From Oscillatoriaceae cyanobacterium Prado104 (lineage in GTDB: Bacteria; Cyanobacteriota; Cyanobacteriia; Cyanobacteriales; Microcoleaceae), in assembly GCA_025454405.1 (NCBI GenBank), contig JALOON010000038.1:1-64000 (forward strand): a stretch of 64,000 bases of DNA. Direction: 5' to 3'. The notes beneath the pieces are model-generated. The model did not search any database. It saw only the letters and a list, made by a program, of their open reading frames with translations, and was not told where the DNA came from. Shown here piece after piece: positions 19,576 through 26,924 of the stretch (the stretch's first letter is position 1; each line of letters starts with the position of its first letter). A program made the position numbers and the translations under genes.

Positions 19576-20943
19576 TTACAGCCCCCAGTCCACAACTAAC
19601 AGGCGCGGATCGTACTTGCGGAGCAATTCCACAAGTTTTTTCAAATCATCAATTGTAGTAGCACACACGCATCCTTCACTGCCCGGACTGATACCACTTT
19701 GAATCCAGTTCCAATCTGCATGAAAGCCGAAGGCATCTCGACAGCCAATCTTTTTGAGCCGACAACTTTCGTAACGCTCTTGCGATTTAACAAGAGCTAC
19801 CCATACAGGTCCGAGTCCATTTCCATTTATGGGGTGTGCAGCATGGTAATTGTCTTTGCCATCGGCCCAATCGATATCCGAAATGTAGTAATTGTCTTGT
19901 GGAATAGGTGCCAGATTGCCCGGTTGACTTTCCGGATCGTCCCACATTAAAAAGTTCTGAACACTCGGTACGCCAGAAATAACTTTTAATGAATCAACAA
20001 CTACATTCCCTTGAGGATTTACGAAGTCGAGTTTGCACCATTCAAGCCCTGCGTAGGCTTCTTTTCGCGTGCGCGTGACGCGGCAGTATACACCTCCATC
20101 TATTCCAGATGAATTGACAGATATCTCTCCGCGCGCGCGCTTGAGAGCATTCTCTATAGCTCGCCAAGTTTCTGGACCTACTTTGCCATCAACTCGGCTG
20201 AGAACTTCGCGGGTTTGAAAAAGCTTGACTGCGCTATCAGTAATGTCAGTAAATTCGTTAGGTTGAGAACCCAAACGCAGAAATTTTAGTCCCGCTAAAG
20301 CGCAGTTGAGAATGTAACAATCTTCTCCAACAAGTCCTTTTTCTAGGGTACGATCGAACGGTAACGGTACGGAAGCAGGTTTGTAGGGCAATGTTTGCTT
20401 CGGCAGTTGAACCAACTCTGGAAGCTTTTTCGCAAAGCCTATTGTTAGGTCTAAACCTAGAAAACCATCGCGCCGAAATAATTTTTCTTCGTCGTTTCGA
20501 CGGTCGATCAATCCCGGCAAAGCTCTTCTTGTGCCATTATCTTCACCGTGCACCCAACGATCGAATTGCTTGGCCGCTCCTTCATAATTGCCTTTGTTTA
20601 ATTCTCGCAACAGAGTTGACTCGCCGAATGCGCCAATGCCGATGTTGTAAGTGAAAGAAACCAAGGCATCAAACATGCACTGTTTGAGTTTAAATTTGCA
20701 CAAGCGATCGACATCTTCTGCTTTTTCTGCAACTTCAATTTGCAACCACCGCTCTGCTGCTTCTCGGGTGATAATATCACCCTCTAAAATCGGTCGGTGG
20801 CGATCCAAATGCTCGATCGAACCATAACCAATTGTCCAAATTCCAACAGGGTCTTGGTATGCTTGAATCCGTCCGTCAGGAAGCTCTTTATAGAGTCCTT
20901 CCCACTTTTTGATGAGTTCAAAGCATTCGTTAGAAGGTTTCAT
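19576..20943 (-). CDS. Lysozyme / PG-binding / L,D-transpeptidase-like fusion
   Basis: A 455-residue protein with three wall-acting parts. Residues 1-150 are a T4-type lysozyme (GH24) with the E15-D31-T37 triad in KKWEGLY and QDPVGIWTIGYGS, and the helix FDALVSFTYNIG. Residues about 195-265 look like a PG_binding_1 helical domain (DGKVGPETWRAIENAL). The C-terminal part (about 280-455) ends with H408 in GFHADW and SPGSEGCV (C425), the spacing of L,D-transpeptidase or Tlde1-type catalytic sites. No signal peptide is present, as in holin-dependent endolysins. GAGGA precedes the ATG. No phage structural genes are adjacent. It may be a domesticated endolysin or an effector-like toxin. Confidence 0.8.
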   Translation of the reverse strand: MKPSNECFELIKKWEGLYKELPDGRIQAYQDPVGIWTIGYGSIEHLDRHRPILEGDIITREAAERWLQIEVAEKAEDVDRLCKFKLKQCMFDALVSFTYNIGIGAFGESTLLRELNKGNYEGAAKQFDRWVHGEDNGTRRALPGLIDRRNDEEKLFRRDGFLGLDLTIGFAKKLPELVQLPKQTLPYKPASVPLPFDRTLEKGLVGEDCYILNCALAGLKFLRLGSQPNEFTDITDSAVKLFQTREVLSRVDGKVGPETWRAIENALKRARGEISVNSSGIDGGVYCRVTRTRKEAYAGLEWCKLDFVNPQGNVVVDSLKVISGVPSVQNFLMWDDPESQPGNLAPIPQDNYYISDIDWADGKDNYHAAHPINGNGLGPVWVALVKSQERYESCRLKKIGCRDAFGFHADWNWIQSGISPGSEGCVCATTIDDLKKLVELLRKYDPRLLVVDWGL

Positions 20944-21311
20944 GTTTTTCCTCTAGTGTCAAAATCTTGAATTAGGTTTAACTTTGAACAGTCAGAACAA
21001 CTTTTTCTCTATCTTGATTCAAAGAATAAACCACCCTGATTGACCTGCACGTGAGAAAAAGCGATCGGCTTTTGTCAGTTGGCGTTAATCGAGCGCAAAA
21101 AGCCACGCGCGATCGACAGTTGATTTGACTTAAACCAAGTTTTTTGCTGATATTTATACAGTAGCGAGTTGTTCTTGGAGCGCGTATAAGATAAACTAAG
21201 CTGTTCGAGTTAAATATAAAAATAAAAACTCTCACTAAATCTCAGTTAACCTAAGGAAATTTCAGCGAACTTCAGGTTATAATAAAAATTCCGGAAAATG
21301 TTTTTAAGCTT
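20944..21311. other. Divergent intergenic region
   Basis: It separates the minus-strand lysozyme gene from the plus-strand NB-ARC gene and should hold promoters for both. No clear -35/-10 pair or operator was picked out. It contains several GCGATCG-type motifs, and an AT-rich stretch at 21190-21310 ahead of the NB-ARC start. Confidence 0.4.
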
Positions 21312-22940
21312 ATGAATTTTGAAGAAGCGCTGAAAATTGCCGATGCAGCCGTATTTGCCAAAACAAACAGACACTTAAGAGATGTAGAAATAATTGTTCT
21401 GAGGGGGGCTTGGGAAGGCCAAAAGTATCATCAGATTGCAGAGGCTTCCAGATATACTCCCGAATACCTGATGCAAGATGTGGGTTCCAAGCTATGGAAG
21501 TTGCTTTCGGTAGCTTTAGGGGAAGAAGTCAGTAAAACAGACTTTAAAGCCGCATTTGAAAGACGATCGCGCTTGCAGTCGCAGACAGCAGCCCAGCCAA
21601 TTGCACCTGCAATTTCTTCAGGAGTTACAACGAATTCTGTACGCCTAGACTGGGGCGAAGCGCCGGATGTCTCAATATTTTTTGGTCGCGACGCAGAATT
21701 AAATAAACTCGATCGATGGATACTGCGCGATCGATGCCGCTTGGTGGCACTTTTGGGTATGGGAGGTATCGGAAAAACCGCTTTAGCTGCTAAACTAGGA
21801 GCAGCAATTCAGGGTGAATTTGAATGTCTGATTTGGCGCAGTCTCCGCTACGCGCCTCGCTTGCCGGCAATCTTGACTGAGTTGAACGCATTTACAAGCA
21901 GTTCTCCAGAAACGCAACTTCCAACTACTTTAGGCGAGCAAATTTCTTTTTTGCTTAAAAGTTTGCGCGATCGCCGTTGTTTGCTAATCCTAGATGATTG
22001 GGAAGCGATTTTGCGATCGGGAGATATCGCTGGCTACTACCGAGAAGGTTATGAAGAGTACGGTCAACTCTTGCAACGCATCGGAGAACAACCGCATCAA
22101 AGCTGTTTGTTACTCCTATCGCGAGAAAAACCCGTAGAAGTTGCATCTTTAGCAGGTGAAACCTTACCCGTGCGTGCTTTCCCAGTTAAAGGCTTGCAAC
22201 CAACAGATGCCAAAAATATTTTCTTTGTTAAAGGGTTTTCTGGATCGGAAAACGGCTTAGACGAATTAATCCAGCTATATCGAGGCAATCCTGCGGCACT
22301 GAAAATTACTGCTACCATAATTCAGGAGTTATTTAATGGCAATATCAGTCAATTTATCGATCAAAGTTCCTTAGTTATTGGCGATATTTTTGCCAATTTA
22401 CTTCACCAACACTTTCAGCGGTTATCCGATTTAGAAAAAGATGCGATGTACTGGCTGGCGATCGAACAACAGCCGATTTCTTTAAGTCAATTGAAAACCA
22501 AATTATCAGCGGGCGTTTCTCGATCGGACTTTTTGAAAATATTGGAATCGCTGGCGAGGCGTTCCTTAATTGAGAAAGAAACTTACTCATCCGGCGAATC
22601 AAAGTTTGCGCTCGAACCTGTAATGATGAAATATGTCATCCAAAGGTTTATCCAAGCAATCTGCGAAAATCTTTTAGTTGCAATGCAATCGCAATCTACT
22701 GACAAGCTAGGGTTAATCGGCAGTCACGATTTATCTCAAGAACCAGAAATCGAGGACGATCGAATTACTCAGCCAAATCTTATCTTAACCAAAGTTCGAG
22801 AGCGTTTGGATTTGAGGGGGACAAAGAGCGATCGAATGCAGCTACAAGCACTTTTATCAAAAGTCCGCGACAGTCCTTCCCCAAAGCTGCAATATGCGGA
22901 GAAAAATCTTCTCAAGGTGTTAGGAGAAGCTGAAATATAG
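21312..22940 (+). CDS. NB-ARC STAND ATPase with vMAP-type N-terminal module
   Basis: A 542-residue signal-transduction ATPase. Residues about 10-90 form a helical HTH-like module (EIIVLRGAWEGQKYHQIAEA, GSKLWKLLSVALGEEVSK) of the kind annotated at the N-terminus of vWA-MoxR-associated proteins. The NB-ARC domain follows (about 115-350) with P-loop MGGIGKTAL, Walker B LLILDDWE, the sensor LLLLSREKP, and a GNPAALK GxP-type box. A winged-helix region (about 370-460) follows. It ends without WD40, TPR or effector repeats, so its effector is probably supplied by a partner. It opens the kinase-TPR-CHAT block. The same N-terminal module is found in the AAA protein at 54.8 kb. Confidence 0.88.
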   Translation: MNFEEALKIADAAVFAKTNRHLRDVEIIVLRGAWEGQKYHQIAEASRYTPEYLMQDVGSKLWKLLSVALGEEVSKTDFKAAFERRSRLQSQTAAQPIAPAISSGVTTNSVRLDWGEAPDVSIFFGRDAELNKLDRWILRDRCRLVALLGMGGIGKTALAAKLGAAIQGEFECLIWRSLRYAPRLPAILTELNAFTSSSPETQLPTTLGEQISFLLKSLRDRRCLLILDDWEAILRSGDIAGYYREGYEEYGQLLQRIGEQPHQSCLLLLSREKPVEVASLAGETLPVRAFPVKGLQPTDAKNIFFVKGFSGSENGLDELIQLYRGNPAALKITATIIQELFNGNISQFIDQSSLVIGDIFANLLHQHFQRLSDLEKDAMYWLAIEQQPISLSQLKTKLSAGVSRSDFLKILESLARRSLIEKETYSSGESKFALEPVMMKYVIQRFIQAICENLLVAMQSQSTDKLGLIGSHDLSQEPEIEDDRITQPNLILTKVRERLDLRGTKSDRMQLQALLSKVRDSPSPKLQYAEKNLLKVLGEAEI

Positions 22941-23008
22941 TGAGTCTAAATGATTTGAACCAAACATTTAGAATTCAGTTTTGGTGCATTGGTGTTAACT
23001 TAGTTTAA

Positions 23009-23158
23009 AAGGTAGTTAGAGATTGTTTGTAAGACTATTAAATTCAGATCCCCCCTAGCCTTAAGAAGGGGGGGACCGGAGGTACTTAAAGTCTTCCCTT
23101 TTTATCGGGGGACTGGATGTACTCAAAGTCTTCCCTTTTTACAGGGAGACTGAATGTG
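23009..23158 (+). repeat. Direct repeat copy 1 (150 bp)
   Basis: It runs from AAGGTAGTTAGAGATTG to GGGAGACTGAATGTG and contains a CCCCCC/GGGGGGG palindrome. It is repeated at 23279-23432 with a 4-nt difference in the C run. Confidence 0.95.
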
Positions 23159-23244
23159 GACTGGATGCACTCAAAGTCCCCCTTCTTAAGGGGGATTTAG
23201 GGGGATCGAGACTCAGGTAAAAACGCGATTTCTCAGGAGATTCT

Positions 23245-23289
23245 ATGGTTCCAGTTATTCATCGAGGCTTGTTGCTTCAAGGTAGTTAG
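23245..23289 (+). pseudogene. Severed 5' end of the Ser/Thr kinase gene
   Basis: ATG at 23245, preceded by AGGAG, begins MVPVIHRGLLLQG and then hits TAG at 23287 inside direct repeat copy 2. This matches the usual beginning of cyanobacterial kinases of this class (Met-x-x-x-x-x-G-x-LLQ-x-RYRI). It is in the same frame as the kinase body beginning at 23428. About ten residues (the RYRI...LG strand before the glycine loop) are missing at the join. It is best read as the original start, cut off by the repeat. Confidence 0.75.
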
Positions 23290-23432
23290 AGATTGTTTGT
23301 AAGACTATTAAATTCAGATCCCCCCTAGCCCCCCTTAAGAAGGGGGGGACCGGAGGTACTTAAAGTCTTCCCTTTTTATCGGGGGACTGGATGTACTCAA
23401 AGTCTTCCCTTTTTACAGGGAGACTGAATGTG
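23279..23432 (+). repeat. Direct repeat copy 2 (154 bp), interrupts kinase gene
   Basis: Same sequence as 23009-23158 apart from four extra C residues. It lies between the severed kinase start and the glycine-rich loop codons. The first ATG available to the kinase body (23428) is within the repeat's final bases. Confidence 0.95.
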
Positions 23433-24981
23433 CGGTGGCTTTGGCGATATTTTTGAAGTAGACGATGGTGGCACGATCGAAGTATTAAAAGTTTTGAATT
23501 TGGATAATTTTCACGATCCAAATACTAAACGAAAGGCTACCATTTTATTTCAACGAGAAGCAGAGTTTTTAATGAAGCAAAAACATCCGGGGATTCCTCG
23601 CGTGGAAACAGACGGATATTTTACTTGGCCTGAAGGTAGCAGCCCAGCGTTACCGTGTTTGGTAATGGAGAAAATACCGGGGAAAAATTTACAAGAGTGG
23701 ATGCAAGAAAGAGGCGATCGACCGATAACGGCAGCAAGCGCGATCGACTGGTTAAAGCAACTAGCAGAAATTCTCGATTTACTCCACCAACAGAAGTATT
23801 TTCACCGAGATATTAAACCATCAAATATCATGTTAAAACCGGACGGGCAATTGGTGTTGGTTGATTTTGGTGCGGTGCGAGAAGTAACAGATACTTACTT
23901 GGAACAACAACAAGCAAAAGATACGGGTACTGTCATTATTTCTGCTGGCTATACGCCCAGCGAACAATTAGAGGGTCATGCAGTACCGCAATCTGACTTC
24001 TTTGCTTTGGGGCGTACGTTTGTTTATTTGCTGACAGGAATATTGCCGTTAAACTTACCTAAAAATCCTGAAAACGGTCAGTTAATATGGCGAGATAAAG
24101 CAACGGATGTTGCACCGCATCTGGCAGATTTAATTGACCGAATGATAGCAATATTTTATGGACAAAGACCGCAAGATTGTCAGGAAATATTGCAAATTTT
24201 GGAACGGGGAGAAGTTCGATCGCCCTTGGAAATCTCGGTGCAACTGTTGCCTGAAATTAAACATTCGATCGAGCTAAATCAAACAAACACTATCAAAAAT
24301 AGGCTGACTTTTAATTGGGCCGCTAAACTAGCTCTAGCTGGCTCGATCGCGCTGGGCAGCTTCTGGACACTATCACCGATCGTAGCATCTGAGCTTAACA
24401 AAGTCGGGCTTTCAAATTACAAGTCTCAAAATTTAGATGCTGCGTATTTATATTATAAAGCAGCTCTAATATTACAGCCGAACGATCGAGAAATTAACTA
24501 TAACTTAGGTGTGGTTTATGAAGACAAACAAGAATACACAAAAGCTCGCGCTGCATATCAAATTGCTGTAGATGCAGGATTCGATCGAGCTTTAAATAAT
24601 TTAGCGCAGTTAGAAATTTTAGACAAACAATATGCGAAAGCTCTGCCGCTGTTAGAACAAGCTTTACCGCTTGCCACAGATATTAAAACAAAGTATGCTA
24701 TACACAAAAATCTAGGTTGGGCGCAGTTGGAATTAGGGCAATATGAAGAGGCTAACAACAATCTGAAGAAAGCGATTAATATTTCCAGCGATCGCTCTGC
24801 TGCTTACTGTTTGGAAGCTGTTCTTTTAGAACGTCAAGGCAACAAACAAGAATCTCGATCTAATTGGAAAAAATGCTCGGATAATTTGCAGTCTAAATTT
24901 CCTGAAGAACAGAAATGGGTGCTGCAAAGCTTTAGCAAAAAATTTGACGACTTACAGTTAACTCCCGCTCTAAAGAATTAG
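23428..24981 (+). CDS. Ser/Thr protein kinase with TPRs, 5'-truncated
   Basis: A 517-residue remainder of a membrane-anchored eukaryotic-type kinase. It begins MCGGFGDIFEVDD, already inside the glycine-rich loop, so the first kinase strand is lost. The beta-3 lysine (VLKVLN), catalytic loop YFHRDIKPSN and metal motif VDFGAVRE are present. A transmembrane helix (about 289-308) is followed by four to five TPRs (about 320-490; LNKVGLSNYKSQNLDAAYLY and similar). No ribosome-binding site precedes 23428, because a repeat lies there. The kinase may be unexpressed or expressed as an N-lobe-truncated form. It is followed within 11 nt by a TPR protein. Confidence 0.85.
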   Translation: MCGGFGDIFEVDDGGTIEVLKVLNLDNFHDPNTKRKATILFQREAEFLMKQKHPGIPRVETDGYFTWPEGSSPALPCLVMEKIPGKNLQEWMQERGDRPITAASAIDWLKQLAEILDLLHQQKYFHRDIKPSNIMLKPDGQLVLVDFGAVREVTDTYLEQQQAKDTGTVIISAGYTPSEQLEGHAVPQSDFFALGRTFVYLLTGILPLNLPKNPENGQLIWRDKATDVAPHLADLIDRMIAIFYGQRPQDCQEILQILERGEVRSPLEISVQLLPEIKHSIELNQTNTIKNRLTFNWAAKLALAGSIALGSFWTLSPIVASELNKVGLSNYKSQNLDAAYLYYKAALILQPNDREINYNLGVVYEDKQEYTKARAAYQIAVDAGFDRALNNLAQLEILDKQYAKALPLLEQALPLATDIKTKYAIHKNLGWAQLELGQYEEANNNLKKAINISSDRSAAYCLEAVLLERQGNKQESRSNWKKCSDNLQSKFPEEQKWVLQSFSKKFDDLQLTPALKN

Positions 24982-24991
24982 GTAATAAGCA

Positions 24992-26107
24992 ATGAAAGAC
25001 AATCCTCCATCTAGGTTTACATTAATAAGTTTGAAAGAGCGAAGCTCTTGCACTATTATCAACAAGCAAGCGAGAAGCCGGGTTTCTGACGAACAACCTA
25101 AGTTTTTGTGCAGAATATTTGCCAGAAACCCGGTTTCTGAAATTGGTGAAATATTTCAAAAACATAGAATTTTTACCTACTTGTTGGCTGGGTTTTTATC
25201 GCCTTTAACTTTTGCAGCAACAGCCTCAAAAGTTTATCCAATAGTTAATATATTTCATCCCCAAGTATCAGACATTTCCGAAGGAGGAATGCTGTTAGCT
25301 GACTGCGGCGATTATACTGCCGATCCTCGCGGGCCTCTTGATATTTTAATTCCGTATATTATCAGTCCCAGGCGCACGTTATTGCTGAACGATCGCCCGA
25401 AGTTGCGTTGGAATAAAGTTCCCGGTGTTAATACTTATACAGTTAGTTTAGTCAAGGGCGATCGGGCAACTTGGGAAACAACAGTTAATGGAAATGAAGT
25501 AATCTATCCGGGCACACCGCAACTGGAACCGGGAATAGAGTATGTGTTGGTTGTCAAAGCTGAAAATGGCAGGACATCCGAGGAGGAAAAACTGCCCGAT
25601 CGCAGCTTCCGAGTGTTACCAACGGCACAAAAACAATTTGTAAACGGGGCGATCGAACAAATTAACGATCGTCCAATTGCAGGTACAACCAAAGCTTTGC
25701 AGCGCGCTTATTTTTACATCGGTGCCGGTTTGAAAGCAGAGGCGATCGAGACATTGGAAGCGTTGGTAGCAACAGGTTTTCAGGAAGTAGTTGCATATCG
25801 CAAGCTCGGTGATTTATACTGGGAAGAAGGAGTGACATTGCTGGCTGAAAGCAATTATTTAAAAGCACATGAGTTAGCCAGCGCAGCGAAAGACATCGGG
25901 GAACAGGCGCAGTTAGAGGAGGCTTTGGGGGATTTGTATGGGGCGATCGGGGAAAAGCAAGAAGCTGTTCGCTGGTTGGTGCAAGCAATAAACAGTCACA
26001 AAGCTTTAGGAAATACGCAAAGAGTCAAGGAACTTGAAACGCAGATTGCTAAACTCAAGGCAAGTTTGGCAAAACCGCAACAGTTTTCCGGAGTATTGGG
26101 GAATTAA
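24992..26107 (+). CDS. TPR protein with a repeat-derived N-terminal insertion
   Basis: A 371-residue probable exported or membrane-anchored protein. A hydrophobic segment (about 57-75; TYLLAGFLSPLTFAATA) looks like a signal peptide but lies unusually far in. Residues 27-53 (ARSRVSDEQPKFLCRIFARN and following) are encoded by the GAAACC-ended dispersed repeat at 25070-25150. Next comes a beta-sandwich-like region (about 125-210; RPKLRWNKVPGVNTYTVSL, an Ig-like or fibronectin-like strand pattern), then TPR-like helices (about 225-355). It starts 11 nt after the kinase stop, so it is probably co-transcribed. Function unknown; perhaps a periplasmic partner of the kinase or CHAT protein. Confidence 0.75.
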   Translation: MKDNPPSRFTLISLKERSSCTIINKQARSRVSDEQPKFLCRIFARNPVSEIGEIFQKHRIFTYLLAGFLSPLTFAATASKVYPIVNIFHPQVSDISEGGMLLADCGDYTADPRGPLDILIPYIISPRRTLLLNDRPKLRWNKVPGVNTYTVSLVKGDRATWETTVNGNEVIYPGTPQLEPGIEYVLVVKAENGRTSEEEKLPDRSFRVLPTAQKQFVNGAIEQINDRPIAGTTKALQRAYFYIGAGLKAEAIETLEALVATGFQEVVAYRKLGDLYWEEGVTLLAESNYLKAHELASAAKDIGEQAQLEEALGDLYGAIGEKQEAVRWLVQAINSHKALGNTQRVKELETQIAKLKASLAKPQQFSGVLGN

Positions 26108-26195
26108 TTTAGAGAAAATTTTGATTTTTTCCGGAAAACAGTTTTTGAAAATGACTATTAAATTGGAAATCATGAGGTAAGAGGCAAGAACGAAA

Positions 26196-26720
26196 ATGAG
26201 TGATGAAAAATCTGCCAGTCAGGTAGCTGATGAATTATTTCAGGAAGCTTACAAGGAGGTTGAAGCAAAAAACTATAGTGCTGCTTTACAACTTTGCCAA
26301 GCTGCATTGGCTATCTATCAAAAAATTGGCGATCGAACAGGTGTAGCATACACACTAGCTACTATTACCGATCTATGTAGGCTATCCTTAGAGTCACTAT
26401 TACCACAATTAGAAGAGTCAAATTTACCACGTTCTGGAGAGTCAAACTTTCTATTATTAGAACCAAATATAGAGTCGCCACCTTCTCCTGAAATATCTAC
26501 AAAGAGGTTGAGAATAAGAATAGAAAGAGGAGAAGTTGACCCCGGACCACCACCACGACCTTCTCGTTTGATAATTGAGATCGATGATATACTAAGAAGA
26601 GAGGTAAGAGGAGAGGTAATCGTACCACCAACCCCAACGCCAACACTACGGCCACTCTCTCGTCTTTCTCAGTTGGTAATTGAGTTAAGGGAACTTGAAC
26701 CTCCCTCACCTTCTCCATAA
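26196..26720 (+). CDS. Short TPR protein with proline-rich tail
   Basis: A 174-residue protein. Residues 1-65 form about one and a half TPR units (ADELFQEAYKEVEAKNYSAA, LCQAALAIYQKIGDRTG), closely like those of the CHAT protein that follows. The rest is a low-complexity tail rich in Pro, Arg, Glu and Ser (DPGPPPRPSRLIIEIDDI, VPPTPTPTLRPLSR). GAGG and AAGA motifs precede the ATG. It may be a TPR fragment that lost its original C-terminal domain, or a small adaptor. It lies between the Ig/TPR protein and the CHAT gene on the same strand. Function unknown. Confidence 0.6.
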   Translation: MSDEKSASQVADELFQEAYKEVEAKNYSAALQLCQAALAIYQKIGDRTGVAYTLATITDLCRLSLESLLPQLEESNLPRSGESNFLLLEPNIESPPSPEISTKRLRIRIERGEVDPGPPPRPSRLIIEIDDILRREVRGEVIVPPTPTPTLRPLSRLSQLVIELRELEPPSPSP

Positions 26721-26924
26721 AAAATTAAAAAATAAGTTATATCAAATCCGTTTTGATGGTACTCTGCTGCTAGGGAAGTATGAGGCAACTTCAAAGCGGG
26801 TTTGGTATTAGATGAATGAGAAAAAAATTAGTAATAATGAAGCGCTCGTTACTCAAATCTTTGTAATTAGCCAAGTTTAGGAGAAGGATTTGTATTATTT
26901 AAAATCTAGATATAACTCTTTTCT

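Noticed and set aside
19115..20943. Prophage
   Set aside because: Only lysis-like functions are present; no integrase, capsid, tail, terminase or attachment repeat is seen nearby.
20978..21235. Minus-strand frame of 85 codons, ending IRVVYSLNQDREKVVLTV
   Set aside because: The ending faintly resembles small toxin tails, but there is no ribosome-binding site, no recognisable start and no partner gene; too weak to call.
23040..23220. Transcription terminators from the CCCCC/GGGGG palindromes
   Set aside because: They can fold, but they are a dispersed repeat found in varied contexts and orientations, so no specific terminator is called.
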